Assembly: GCA_051648405.1 (NCBI GenBank)
Contig: JBOFFC010000120.1
Coordinates: forward strand, 1-27,882
From: JBOFFC01 sp051648405
GTDB lineage: Bacteria; Planctomycetota; Planctomycetia; Pirellulales; Lacipirellulaceae
Direction: 5' to 3'
DNA length: 27,882 nucleotides
Shown: positions 7,709-16,136 of the stretch, one piece after another
Position numbering within the stretch: the stretch's first letter is position 1
How the letters are laid out: each line of letters opens with the position of its first letter
Made by a program: the position numbers and the translations under genes
The notes under the pieces: model-generated
Database searches by the model: none
The model's input: the letters and a program-made list of their open reading frames with translations, nothing else
Told to the model about the DNA's origin: nothing

Positions 7709-9139
7709 TCACACGTGGTTCAACTTATTCAGCCCGTTGTACGCCGCCACTTTGTAGCACTCGGCGAGGGTCGGGAAGTTGAACACGTTGTCGATGAAGA
7801 ACTCGGCCGTCCCCCCCAGGGCCATCACCGCTTGGCCGATGTGGATCAGCTCGGTGGCGTCGGCGCCGATCACGTGGACGCCGAGGATCTTGTGCGTCTC
7901 TTGGTGGATCAGCATCTTCATCATCCCCAGCTCGTCCCCCAGGAGCTTCGCGCGCGAGATCTCGCGGTAGTGGGCGATCCCCGTCTCGTAGGGGACCCCC
8001 TCGTCGGTTAGCTGCTCTTCGGTCTTGCCGACCATCGAGATCTCCGGCACCGCGTAGATGCCGTACGGGAACAGCGCCGTGTTGTAGTTCCGCACGTCGC
8101 AAACGCCGCAGGCGTGGCAGATCGCGCGGCGTCCCTGCTCCATGCTCGTGGAGGCGAGGGCCGGGAAGCCGATCACGTCCCCCGCGGCGTACACGTGGGG
8201 GACGTTCGTCTGATAGTTCTCGTTGACGCTCAAGCGCTCGCGGTCGTCGTAGTCGATCCCCGCGGCGGCCAGGCCCAACTCGCCGCAGACCCCTTGGCGG
8301 CCGACGGCGTACAGCAGCAGCTCGGCCCGCAGGTGCTTGCCCGATTCGAGCTTGGCCTGCACGAGCTTGGCCTGCTGGTGCGTGGCCCCGCGCTGGGTCG
8401 CGTCGGAGTCGATCTCCTCGATGCTCTCGACTTTCTCGCCGAGGCGCAGCGTGATCCCCTTCTGCCGCATGAAGTACTGGAACGTGCCGGCGATCTCTTG
8501 GTCGAGGAACCCCAGCACCTGGTGCCGCCCCTCGACCAGCGTGACGCGGACGCCGAGCGTGGCCATGATGCAGGCGTACTCGCTGCCGATCACGCCGCCG
8601 CCGACGACGATCATCGTCCGCGGGATGCGGTCGAGGGTCAGCAGCTCGTCGCTGGTGACGATCGACTGGTGATTGAAGGGGATGTGGTCGGGCTTCGCGG
8701 GGCGCGTGCCGACGGCGATCAGGAACCGGTCGGCCGTGACCCGCTCGGGGCCCTCGCGGCCGGCGACCTCTACCTCGTTGGGGCCGACGAACTTGGCGTG
8801 CCCCCAGATCAGCTCGATGTGGTTCCGCTCGAACTGGTTGCCGATCAGCTCCCACTCGTGGCGGATGATCTGCTGTGAGAAGCTCACCAGGTCGGCGACG
8901 GTGACGTCCTTCTTCGCGCGGTACGACGCGCCGAACAGGTTCCGTCGGTCGGCGCCGGTGAGGATCACCACCGCTTCGCGCAGGGCCTTGCTGGGGATCG
9001 TGCCGGTGTTGATCTGCGTGCCGCCGACGACCGGGCTCTTCTCGATGATCGCCACCTTGCGGCCGAGCTTGGCGGCCTGGATGGCGCCTTTTTGGCCGGC
9101 CGGCCCGGTGCCGATGACGACGACGTCGTAGTGCTTCAT
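7709..9139 (-). CDS. sthA: Soluble pyridine nucleotide transhydrogenase (Si-specific NAD(P)+ transhydrogenase)
   Basis: This is a flavoprotein of 476 residues that exchanges reducing equivalents between NADPH and NAD+, mainly reoxidising excess NADPH in the cytosol. The FAD-binding motif is GTGPAG at 10-15. The segment GGTQINTGTIPSKALREAV replaces the CxxxxC redox disulfide of lipoamide dehydrogenases, the known hallmark of SthA. The NAD(P)-binding motif is VVGGGVIGSEYA, and VYAAGDVIGFPALASTSMEQ is the second FAD segment. The C-terminal dimerisation domain ends FNFPTLAECYKVAAYNGLN. ATG 9139 gives the canonical N-terminus MKHYDVVVIG; 72 further codons are open upstream but unlike the family. 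It is divergent from the gene at 9276. I see no clear terminator after its stop. Confidence 0.95.
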   Translation of the reverse strand: MKHYDVVVIGTGPAGQKGAIQAAKLGRKVAIIEKSPVVGGTQINTGTIPSKALREAVVILTGADRRNLFGASYRAKKDVTVADLVSFSQQIIRHEWELIGNQFERNHIELIWGHAKFVGPNEVEVAGREGPERVTADRFLIAVGTRPAKPDHIPFNHQSIVTSDELLTLDRIPRTMIVVGGGVIGSEYACIMATLGVRVTLVEGRHQVLGFLDQEIAGTFQYFMRQKGITLRLGEKVESIEEIDSDATQRGATHQQAKLVQAKLESGKHLRAELLLYAVGRQGVCGELGLAAAGIDYDDRERLSVNENYQTNVPHVYAAGDVIGFPALASTSMEQGRRAICHACGVCDVRNYNTALFPYGIYAVPEISMVGKTEEQLTDEGVPYETGIAHYREISRAKLLGDELGMMKMLIHQETHKILGVHVIGADATELIHIGQAVMALGGTAEFFIDNVFNFPTLAECYKVAAYNGLNKLNHV

Positions 9140-9275
9140 GGAGGGGGGCGCGGCGAGCGGGGCAGAGAGGGCGGGGCAACTCTTAGAGCGTACCAGCCCG
9201 ACGGCGGGAGGCGGAGTGGGCCGCAAAGACCCAAGCCCGAAACGCGACAAATCGCTTTGCTCGGGGGAAGCGGAA

Positions 9276-10457
9276 ATGGTAGGACTGATTTGGGCGTTGC
9301 CCCCGGGCCGCTTCGGACGCGACGCCGAGACTCTTCTCTCTACACCCCTACCCAACCCAGCGGAGGGCGCCGTGGCATTGGTTCTCGAGGGTCAAGCGAA
9401 ACCTCGCGCGTCAGAGCGTTCTCCGAGGCGTGTTGTCCCGTCGCGTGTCGACCTCGACGCGCCGCCGTTCACGCTTGAGCAAGAGCTCGAGCCGTTCGGA
9501 TCGTGGATCGGCGAGCCGGTGTGGGCGCCGCCACTCGACTGCACGTCGAAGCTCGCGGAGTCGATGCTACGGCTCTCGAAGCCGTTCACTTCGATCGAGC
9601 GTCGCTGGGAAGCGGCGGTTCGGAAGCATCGCGATCGATTCACCCAGGTGCGCGAGATCGAGCTCGGCCGCGCGTCGATCCGCCTCCCCAAGGGGAAGTT
9701 CTTCGTCACCGTCACCGAGCGGCGCAACTTCGACCAGATCGCCGAGAAGGTGCCGGCGTGCGTTCAGACGCGGCTCGACGAGTTCCTCGACGGACCCGGC
9801 AAGAAGCTCGGCGCAACGGTCTACTACCTCAAGCCGCTCTGCGTCGAGGTCGAGTCGGACCTGGTGCTCACGACGCGTGAGGACTTGATGGCGTCGGTAG
9901 ACTCGATCCGCGACGAGGTGTTCGCCGCGTACCGCCGGCGGGCGCCGCTGTGGCGGACGCGCGACACGCTGATGACGGCCACGCGTTGGCCTCTCGCCGG
10001 CCCTCGTTGGCTCGCCGGGGCGCTCGTGAGCCACAAGAAGCGGGCGATCACCGCCTACCAGGCAAAGCTTGAGTTCGAGCGCCGAAAGACCGCCCTTGGC
10101 GCCGCGAAGCTGTACCGCAAGTGCCGTACGAACGGCTGCACGTTCGACGAGATGCTCGCGCTGACCAGCCCCCTGAGCAGCGACGACGTGGTCGAGCAGT
10201 ACGGGATCGAGAAGAAGCTGTCGCGGGCGAAGCAGGCGCAGCTGCGAAGCCTCGCGGCGGGGTCGTCGGCTTGGATGGTCGCCTTGAGCGCGGGTGCGCT
10301 GCACGCGTACCACCTCTACCAGCTTGGCGTCGCGATCACGCCGGCCGTGGCGACGTGCGACCCGGCGTTCGTCGCCGAGTTCCCCTCCGCCCCCGGCGTG
10401 CTCCACAAGATCGGGCACTTCGACGAGATCGACGGCGTGATGCACATCGAGCTGTAG
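9276..10457 (+). CDS. Unrecognised protein of 393 residues
   Basis: I do not recognise this family. Coding is supported by length, high GC at third positions from about 9440 onward, and absence of a better frame. The start is uncertain. ATG 9276 follows GGGGGA at close spacing; GTG 9372 (361 residues) follows GGAGGG (9362-9367) at 4 nt. The segment between them has poor codon bias, so GTG may be the true start. No signal peptide is seen. The protein is mixed alpha/beta and rich in Arg and Lys, with stretches such as SKPFTSIERRWEAAVRKHRD, FFVTVTERRNFDQIAEKV and a late Ala-rich helix around SSAWMVALSAGALHAYHLYQ. A histidine-containing end (KIGHFDEIDGVMHIEL) may be functional. It converges with argJ (24-bp gap). 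No catalytic motif is identifiable. Confidence 0.75.
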   Translation: MVGLIWALPPGRFGRDAETLLSTPLPNPAEGAVALVLEGQAKPRASERSPRRVVPSRVDLDAPPFTLEQELEPFGSWIGEPVWAPPLDCTSKLAESMLRLSKPFTSIERRWEAAVRKHRDRFTQVREIELGRASIRLPKGKFFVTVTERRNFDQIAEKVPACVQTRLDEFLDGPGKKLGATVYYLKPLCVEVESDLVLTTREDLMASVDSIRDEVFAAYRRRAPLWRTRDTLMTATRWPLAGPRWLAGALVSHKKRAITAYQAKLEFERRKTALGAAKLYRKCRTNGCTFDEMLALTSPLSSDDVVEQYGIEKKLSRAKQAQLRSLAAGSSAWMVALSAGALHAYHLYQLGVAITPAVATCDPAFVAEFPSAPGVLHKIGHFDEIDGVMHIEL

Positions 10458-10481
10458 CTCCGCCCGATGCGATGGGCCGTG

Positions 10482-11696
10482 TCACGTCCGGTAGTCGGCG
10501 TTCAGGCGCACGTACTCGGCCGTCAGGTCGGTGGTCCAGAAGCGGGCCGAGGCGTCCCCTTCGTCCAGCAGCAAGACCAGCAGCGTGTCGCGCTGCGAGG
10601 CGATGCTGTCGGAGACGGTCCGCTCGTCGAACGGGACGGGGGTCCCCTTGTCGTATACCAGCAGCCCGTTGATCAGCAGCGCGACGTTCGCCGGGTCGAA
10701 CGGCACCCCCGCGTAGCCGGCGGCCGAGACGATCCGTCCCCAGTTGGGGTCGGCGCCCGCGATCGCCGTCTTCACCAGGGGGCTGTCGGCGACCGTCTTG
10801 CCGATCCGCACGGCGTCGTCGCGCGTGCGGCAGCCGTGGACCTCGACGGTGATCAGGTGCGTGGCCCCCTCGCCGTCGCTGGGGATCGCGATCGCCAGGT
10901 CCTCGCAGACCTCGACGAGCGTGGCGCGGAAGTCGGCGAGCCCCTTGCCCGACAGGGGCGTCCCGTCGGCCGACGCGGCGCCGTTGGCCACCAGCAGCAA
11001 CGTGTCGTTGGTGCTGGTGTGGCCATCGACGCTGATGCAGTTGAACGATTCGACGACCGCCTCCGACAAGGCCCCCTGGGCGTCTTGCGGCGTGAGCTTG
11101 GCGTCGGTCATCACCAGCGCGAGCATCGTCGCCATGTTGGGGCCGATCATCGCGGCGCCCTTGGCGACACCGGTCACCGTCACCGTGACGCCATCGACAG
11201 AGATCTGCCGCGTGCGGATCTTGGTGACCGTGTCCGTTGTCATGATCCCCCGCGCAACGCGCTCGAGGGACTCGGCCGAGTCGCCGAGCTCGGCCGCGGC
11301 CTGCGCGAGCCCCGCCGCGATCTTGTCTATCGACAGGTGGACGCCGATGACACCGGTCGACATCACGAGCGCCGAATCGATCGGGGCGCCGACCGCTTCG
11401 GCGGCGAGCGTCGCCATGCGTTCTGCGTCGCGTCGGCCGCGGGCGCCGGTGCAGGCGTTCGCGCAGCCCGAGTTCACGGCGACCACTCGCACACGCTCGC
11501 TCGGCGTGCGTTCGCGATCGAACGTCACGGGGGCGGCCTGCACCAAGTTCTGCGTGTACACGCCGACCCCCACCGCCGGCCGGTCGGAGACCACCAGCGA
11601 CAGGTCGAGCCGCGACGTGTCTTCCTTCACGCCGCAGTAGACGCCCTGGCCCGAAAAGCCTTGGGGGAACGCGACGGGGTGCTGCGAGTGCGACAT
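10482..11696 (-). CDS. argJ: Bifunctional glutamate N-acetyltransferase / ornithine acetyltransferase
   Basis: ArgJ moves the acetyl group from N-acetylornithine to glutamate (and often uses acetyl-CoA), closing the cyclic arginine pathway. The 404-residue precursor is cleaved autocatalytically at the MAT-ML site. Here VAKGAAMIGPNMATMLALV places the nucleophile at Thr190. Other family motifs are VVAVNSGCANACTG (71-84), VMSTGVIG (111-118) and ADPNWGRIVSAAGYAGV, and the end NADYRT is typical. It lies 60 bp downstream of argC on the same strand, consistent with an argC-argJ operon. Whether it is mono- or bifunctional cannot be read from sequence alone. The gap to argC carries a 13-nt direct repeat. 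There is no clear Shine-Dalgarno; the ATG start fits the family. Confidence 0.95.
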   Translation of the reverse strand: MSHSQHPVAFPQGFSGQGVYCGVKEDTSRLDLSLVVSDRPAVGVGVYTQNLVQAAPVTFDRERTPSERVRVVAVNSGCANACTGARGRRDAERMATLAAEAVGAPIDSALVMSTGVIGVHLSIDKIAAGLAQAAAELGDSAESLERVARGIMTTDTVTKIRTRQISVDGVTVTVTGVAKGAAMIGPNMATMLALVMTDAKLTPQDAQGALSEAVVESFNCISVDGHTSTNDTLLLVANGAASADGTPLSGKGLADFRATLVEVCEDLAIAIPSDGEGATHLITVEVHGCRTRDDAVRIGKTVADSPLVKTAIAGADPNWGRIVSAAGYAGVPFDPANVALLINGLLVYDKGTPVPFDERTVSDSIASQRDTLLVLLLDEGDASARFWTTDLTAEYVRLNADYRT

Positions 11697-11709
11697 TCGC
11701 CGTAGGAGA

Positions 11710-11741
11710 CCGTGCCTGGGGGAGGAGTCCGTGCCTGGGGG
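11710..11741 (-). repeat. 13-nt direct repeat between argC and argJ
   Basis: CCGTGCCTGGGGG occurs at 11710-11722 and again at 11729-11741 on the plus strand, period 19 nt. It fills most of the 60-bp argC-argJ gap and lies just upstream of the argJ start. No known operator is recognised. Confidence 0.6.
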
Positions 11742-11756
11742 TGCGATCGCGTCGCG

Positions 11757-12767
11757 CTATCTCAGCGCTTCGGTCTCGTCGAAGCCACACATCAAGTTGA
11801 AGTTCTGCACCGCGGCGCCCGAGGCGCCCTTGATCAGGTTGTCGATCGCGCTCACCAGCACCACGCGGCCGCGGACCATCGTCGAGTAGATTGCGCAGCG
11901 GTTAGTGTGCGCCACGTGCTTCGTCGAAGGGGGGGCGGTGACGACCGACACGAACGGCTCGGCGGCGTACGCCTCGCGCAGCGCCTCGCCCAGCCGCTCG
12001 GTGGTCGTCCCGGCGGTTGGCGTCGCGTAGATCGTGCTCAGGATCCCACGGTCCATCGGCGCCAGGTGCGGCGTGAACACGACCTCCAGCTTGTGCCCCG
12101 CGGCGATCGACAGCACGCGGTCGATCTCCGGCATGTGGCGGTGCGTGCCGACGCCGTAGGCGCTGAAGGCCTCGTTGCACTCGGGGAAGTGCAGGTTCGC
12201 CTTCGGCTGCCGCCCGGCCCCCGAGACGCCACTGGCGCTGTCGATGATGACCCCGTCGCGCTCGACGAGCCCCGCGCGCAGCAGCGGCGCCAGGGGTAGG
12301 ATCGCCGACGTCGGGTAGCAGCCGGGGTTCGCCACCAGCGTCGCCCCGGCGACCTCGGTGCGGAACAGCTCGGGCAAGCCGTACGGCACGTGCCCCAGCC
12401 GCGCGGGGTCGGGGTGCTCGTGCCCGTACCACTTAAGGTACGTCTGGGCGTCCCCCAGGCGGTAGTCGGCGCTCAGGTCGATGACCTTCATGCCCCGTTT
12501 TGCGAGGCCGCCCACGACCTCGGCGCTCGCCGCGTGCGGCAGACAGGTGAAGGCGACGTCGGCCCGCTCGGCGACCGCGTCGTCGTCGAGGTTCTCAAGC
12601 CGTAGGTCAAAGAGCCCGGCGAGCTGCGGGTGGACCGCCGCCAAGTGCGGCTGGTCTTCGGATCGCGTGGTGAGCGTCGTCACGCGGGCGTGCGGGTGCC
12701 GGGCCAAGAGCCGTAACAGCTCGTAGCCGGTGTACCCGGACGCCCCGTAGATCGCCACCCGGACCAT
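11757..12767 (-). CDS. argC: N-acetyl-gamma-glutamyl-phosphate reductase
   Basis: ArgC reduces N-acetylglutamyl-5-phosphate to the semialdehyde with NADPH in arginine biosynthesis. The 336-residue protein begins with the Rossmann motif GASGYTGYELLRLL (8-21). The catalytic cysteine is Cys150 in VANPGCYPTSAILPL. The catalytic His region is YGVGTHRHMPEIDRVL, and the substrate region HLAPMDRGILSTIYA is also present. The C-terminal VSAIDNLIKGASGAAVQNFN is characteristic. The ATG at 12767 matches the family N-terminus (MVRVAIYGASGYTG). It is followed by argJ after 60 bp. The 142-bp gap upstream, to the coaB stop, contains the AT-rich motif TACTAT on the minus strand, a possible -10 element but with no good -35. 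Confidence 0.95.
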   Translation of the reverse strand: MVRVAIYGASGYTGYELLRLLARHPHARVTTLTTRSEDQPHLAAVHPQLAGLFDLRLENLDDDAVAERADVAFTCLPHAASAEVVGGLAKRGMKVIDLSADYRLGDAQTYLKWYGHEHPDPARLGHVPYGLPELFRTEVAGATLVANPGCYPTSAILPLAPLLRAGLVERDGVIIDSASGVSGAGRQPKANLHFPECNEAFSAYGVGTHRHMPEIDRVLSIAAGHKLEVVFTPHLAPMDRGILSTIYATPTAGTTTERLGEALREAYAAEPFVSVVTAPPSTKHVAHTNRCAIYSTMVRGRVVLVSAIDNLIKGASGAAVQNFNLMCGFDETEALR

Positions 12768-12909
12768 CGCCGCCGCCTGGACCTTGGAGGAAAGCTCGAA
12801 TAGTAATGCGATCGCCCGGCGGTCGCCACCTACGAAACGCCTGACAGGGGGCGTTGCGAAGAACGGGGAAACGGCCCCGGGACGCCGAGGTGCCGCTCGG
12901 GCCGGCGTG

Positions 12910-13545
12910 CTAGCCGCGGCAGCCGATCAGACGCTCGCCGATCACCCCCAGGATGCCGCGGGCGACGTCGGCCTTGGGCCCGGCAAAGCGGCCGACGACT
13001 TCCCCGTCGGGGCTGAGGACTTCGACCTCGTTTTCGAGCGAGTTCATCGCGGCCACGCCGTTGGAGACCATCAGGTCGCAGTGCTTGCGTTCGAGCTTCG
13101 CCAGGGCCCGCAGGCGGTGGTCCTCGGCCTCGAGGGCGAACCCCACGACCCACCGCGAACCCTTGCGCTCACCGAGCGTGGCGACCACGTCGTCCGTTTC
13201 GACAAGCTCCAGCCGCAAAGGTTCGCCCGTCTTGGCGATCTTGCCCGGCTCGACGCGGCGGGGGCGGTAGTCGCAGGGCGCCGCCGCCCCGATCAGCCCG
13301 TCGGCCCGCTCGAACTCCTGGGCCGCCGCGGCGAGCATCTCCTCGGTCGAAGTGACCGAGACGATCGTGGCGGCGGCCGCGTACTCGACCTCGACCGGTC
13401 CCGAGACAACGACGACCTGGTGCCCGGCGTCGAGGGCCGCCGCGGCGAGCGCGGCCCCCATCCGCCCGCTCGAGGCGTTGGTCAGGTAGCGCACCGCGTC
13501 GAGGTGCTGGCGCGTGGGACCGGAGGTGATGACGACGCGTGCCAT
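12910..13545 (-). CDS. coaB: Phosphopantothenate-cysteine ligase (stand-alone CoaB)
   Basis: CoaB joins cysteine to 4'-phosphopantothenate in CoA synthesis. The 211-residue protein matches only the C-terminal half of the usual bifunctional CoaBC (about 400 residues). It begins with VVITSGPTRQHLDAVRYLTN and SSGRMGAALA, the conserved nucleotide-binding start of CoaB. It also shows ADGLIGAAAPCDYRP, KIAKTGEPLRLELVETDDVV and VVGFALEAED. The Lys of the usual KIKK motif is seen in KIAK. No CoaC decarboxylase domain is fused or adjacent, so the flavoprotein should be encoded elsewhere. ATG 13545 is preferred; GTG 13551 would add two residues. It lies downstream of pckA beyond a long inverted repeat and is probably transcribed separately. 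Confidence 0.9.
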   Translation of the reverse strand: MARVVITSGPTRQHLDAVRYLTNASSGRMGAALAAAALDAGHQVVVVSGPVEVEYAAAATIVSVTSTEEMLAAAAQEFERADGLIGAAAPCDYRPRRVEPGKIAKTGEPLRLELVETDDVVATLGERKGSRWVVGFALEAEDHRLRALAKLERKHCDLMVSNGVAAMNSLENEVEVLSPDGEVVGRFAGPKADVARGILGVIGERLIGCRG

Positions 13546-13608
13546 CGACACAGCCTAGCGCACAGGCCCCGCAGCGCGAATCCCACGCGCCGACGCAACG
13601 AACGCGCT

Positions 13609-13684
13609 GGGAGCCCTAAGCGCAAGCGCCGGGAGTTGCGCCGGGTACCCCGCGCAGCTCCCGGCGCTTGCGCTTAGGGCTCCC
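13609..13684 (-). repeat. Perfect 27-bp inverted repeat between pckA and coaB (terminator or REP-like element)
   Basis: The arms 13609-13635 and 13658-13684 are exact reverse complements over 27 nt; their core is CCTAAGCGCAAGCGCCGGG. The 22-nt loop is itself nearly palindromic (TGCGC, GGGTACCC, GCGCA), so the whole element can fold into one long hairpin. It has no T-run, so it is not a classical intrinsic terminator. Its shape suggests a repeated extragenic palindrome. It lies 28 bp beyond the pckA stop. Confidence 0.85.
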
Positions 13685-13693
13685 GGTCAAGTG

Positions 13694-13710
13694 CGCTGGC
13701 GACGCCAGCG
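13694..13710 (-). repeat. Short palindrome immediately after the pckA stop codon
   Basis: CGCTGGCG (13694-13701) and CGCCAGCG (13703-13710) are reverse complements around one base. The palindrome begins 1 bp after the pckA stop and is followed by the 27-bp inverted repeat. Together they form two stacked hairpins in the pckA 3' untranslated region, probably protecting or ending that transcript. Confidence 0.65.
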
Positions 13711-13711
13711 T

Positions 13712-15307
13712 CTACACCCCCACCGGCACGTTCGGCCCCGCAGCGACGATCTCCGCGGCGGCGACGTCCTCGTACTTGCGGAAGTTGTTCGCGAACAGCC
13801 CCGCGAGCTTCGCCGCCGTCGTGTCGAACGCCGCCGTGTCGGCCCAGGCGTTGCGCGGCAGCAGGATCTCCTCGGGGACGTTCGCCACCGCCGTCGGCAC
13901 CTCGAGGCCGAACACCGGGTCGGTCTCCGTCGTCGAGTGGGCGATCGAACCGTCGTGGATCGCGTCGATGACCGCCCGCGTGTAGGCCAGGCTCATCCGC
14001 GAACCCACGCCGTACGAACCGCCGCTCCAGCCGGTGTTCACCAGGTACGCCTTGGTGTGGTGCTTGCGCATCTTCGCGGCCAGCAGCTCGGCGTACTTCG
14101 TCGGGTGCCACACCAGGAACGGCGCACCGAAGCACGCGCTGAACGTCGCCTTCGGCTCGGTCACGCCCACCTCGGTGCCGGCGACCTTCGCCGTGTAGCC
14201 GCTGATGAAGTGGTACATCGCCTGCTCGGGGGTGAGCACGCTCACCGGCGGCAGCACGCCAAACGCGTCGCAGGTGAGGAACACGATGTTCTTCGGGTGC
14301 CGCCCCTTGCAGGGGATCTGCGCGTGGGGGATGTACTCGATCGGGTAGCTGGCGCGGGTGTTCTCGGTCAGCGAGCTGTCGTGGAAGTCCACCACCCGCG
14401 TGTTGGGGTCCTGCACCGTGTTCTCGAGCACCGTACCGAAGCGGATCGCCCCGAAGATCTCCGGCTCGCTTTTCGCCGAGAGGTCGATGCACTTGGCGTA
14501 GCACCCCCCTTCGATGTTGAACACGCCGTCTTCGCCCCAGCCGTGCTCGTCGTCGCCGATCAGGTCGCGTTGCGGGTCGGCCGAGAGGGTCGTCTTGCCG
14601 GTCCCCGAGAGGCCGAAGAACAGCGACACGTCGCCGGCCTTCCCCTCGTTCGCCGAGCAGTGCATCGACAGCACCCCCTTCTTCGGCAAGAGGTAGTTCA
14701 TGATCGTGAAGACCCCCTTCTTCATCTCGCCGGCGTACTCGGTGCCGAGGATCACGAACTCGCCGACCGCGAAGTTCAGCGCCACGCTGGTCTTCGTCTT
14801 CACCCCCTCGACCGACGTGTCGGCCGGGCAGGCGCCGGAGTTGAAGATCACGTAGTCGGGGTCGCCGAAGTGATTGGCCTCGGCCTGCGACGGGCGGATC
14901 AACATGTTGTGCATGAACAGCGCGTGGTACGGGCGCGAGCAGATCACGCGGACCTTGATGCGGTCCTTGGGGCTCCAGCCGGCGAACGCATCGACCACGT
15001 AGACCCGCTCGCAGCGGTTCAGGTAGTCGATGGCGATCGCGCGGTTCCGCTGGAAGCTCTTGCTGGTGAGGGGGATGTTGACTTCCCCCCACCAGACGTG
15101 CTCGCGGCTCGACGGCTCGTCGACGACGCGCTTGTCCTGCGGGCTGCGCCCCTTCTTCTCTCCCGAGTAAGCCGCCAGCGCGCCGCTCGCCGTGACCTGC
15201 GCCCCGTCGTGCTTCACGGCGTGCTCGTACAGCTCCGCCGGAGGGAGGTTCCGCAGCACGTTCGCGACGTGAATGCCGTAGGTTTCGAGGTTGACCTTGT
15301 AGGGCAT
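13712..15307 (-). CDS. pckA: Phosphoenolpyruvate carboxykinase (ATP)
   Basis: PckA converts oxaloacetate and ATP to phosphoenolpyruvate, CO2 and ADP, the entry step of gluconeogenesis. The 531-residue length is normal for the ATP-dependent type. Key motifs are the kinase P-loop GLSGTGKTTLS (232-242), the metal site around GDDEHGWG (251-258), NIEGGCYAK, and the oxaloacetate-binding segment SGEKKGRSPQDKR (48-60). The N-terminal GAQVTASGALAAYSG fits the family. The start ATG at 15307 is preceded by GAAAGG at 8-nt spacing on the minus strand. The 278-bp gap upstream, to the DUF3307-like gene, holds a 10-nt direct repeat (CAGCAGGAGA at 15362 and 15377) and should carry the promoter. Two hairpins follow the stop codon. 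Confidence 0.96.
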   Translation of the reverse strand: MPYKVNLETYGIHVANVLRNLPPAELYEHAVKHDGAQVTASGALAAYSGEKKGRSPQDKRVVDEPSSREHVWWGEVNIPLTSKSFQRNRAIAIDYLNRCERVYVVDAFAGWSPKDRIKVRVICSRPYHALFMHNMLIRPSQAEANHFGDPDYVIFNSGACPADTSVEGVKTKTSVALNFAVGEFVILGTEYAGEMKKGVFTIMNYLLPKKGVLSMHCSANEGKAGDVSLFFGLSGTGKTTLSADPQRDLIGDDEHGWGEDGVFNIEGGCYAKCIDLSAKSEPEIFGAIRFGTVLENTVQDPNTRVVDFHDSSLTENTRASYPIEYIPHAQIPCKGRHPKNIVFLTCDAFGVLPPVSVLTPEQAMYHFISGYTAKVAGTEVGVTEPKATFSACFGAPFLVWHPTKYAELLAAKMRKHHTKAYLVNTGWSGGSYGVGSRMSLAYTRAVIDAIHDGSIAHSTTETDPVFGLEVPTAVANVPEEILLPRNAWADTAAFDTTAAKLAGLFANNFRKYEDVAAAEIVAAGPNVPVGV

Positions 15308-15585
15308 AGTTGGCGCCTTTCGTGGCGTAGGGGGGGACGGTCCCGACGAATGGCCGCCACCCAGCAGGAGACAGTTCAGCAGGAGAACAGGGGGGATCGC
15401 CGGAGACGAGCCCGTGCCCCAACCGCGGCCTAGCGCCGCCGGTCCTCTTGCAGTCTACCGCGCGCGGCCTTCGGCGCAGCGGGCAACCAACCGCGTCATT
15501 CCGCCACGCTGCGACGGTGGGGGAGGTAAGGAAAAGTCGGCGTGAGGGATCGCCGCATCTTCTATTCTCGCCGCGCTGCCAAGTG

Positions 15586-16113
15586 TCAGTGTGGCGACAT
15601 CGCCGTGCGCATCCCCCACTGCACACCGAGCGACAGCGTCAGACCCACCGCGAAACTCATCAGCGTGCCGATCGTGATGTACTCGGCCTCCAGGCGGTTC
15701 GCCTTGTCGCTGAGCTCGCCGAAGCGGAAGACGCTTTTGGCGGCGATCAGGAAACCGATCGCCCCCGGCTCGCCCGCCATCACGAACAGGTAGATCAACA
15801 GCCGCTCGAGCCGGCCGATCATCGCGCCGCCGCCCGGGAAGCCGCGCTCTGCCAAACTGCTCGCCGGTCCGTTCTCCGTTCCGGCGACGATGTCAACGAC
15901 CGACGTTCCCTGGGGACCGGCGCCATCCTCTAGCTCGGCGGGTTGCGCTGCCTTCGGCGCGGAGAAACGCTGCGTGAAGGGGGCCAATCCGGCGGCGACG
16001 ATCCAGCCGCCGGGGACCATCACGCCCCACGCCCCGACGAGCCACACCAGCAGCGCCACGACCGCCAGCACGCACGACGGAAGGCCCAGGTCGAGCGGGG
16101 GGACGTCGAGCAT
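15586..16113 (-). CDS. Small membrane protein with a DUF3307-like C-terminal part
   Basis: This 175-residue protein has two N-terminal hydrophobic segments (about 12-42) and a soluble linker (about 48-98). A conserved membrane block follows from 99 on: GRLERLLIYLFVMAG, GAIGFLIAAKSVFRFGEL and EAEYITIGTLMSFAVG. That block resembles the end of DUF3307 membrane proteins (ER-LI, IGF-AAKS-RF, EY-IGT-S pattern). The usual DUF3307 N-terminal domain is not recognisable. The function is unknown. From memory, DUF3307 genes often sit next to SatD-family genes, and a SatD-like gene lies immediately upstream here, beyond 284 bp of hairpins and repeats. ATG 16113 is preferred over GTG 16116. The membrane topology is clear; the family assignment is from motif recall. 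Confidence 0.78.
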   Translation of the reverse strand: MLDVPPLDLGLPSCVLAVVALLVWLVGAWGVMVPGGWIVAAGLAPFTQRFSAPKAAQPAELEDGAGPQGTSVVDIVAGTENGPASSLAERGFPGGGAMIGRLERLLIYLFVMAGEPGAIGFLIAAKSVFRFGELSDKANRLEAEYITIGTLMSFAVGLTLSLGVQWGMRTAMSPH

Positions 16114-16136
16114 CACGGGGGTCTCGATTGGAGGGG

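Noticed and set aside
9138..9275. Upstream extension of the unknown gene to 9138
   Set aside because: It overlaps the sthA start region and has no coding bias.
13674..15626. Long frames on both strands across pckA
   Set aside because: Arg/Pro-rich shadows of the pckA coding sequence.
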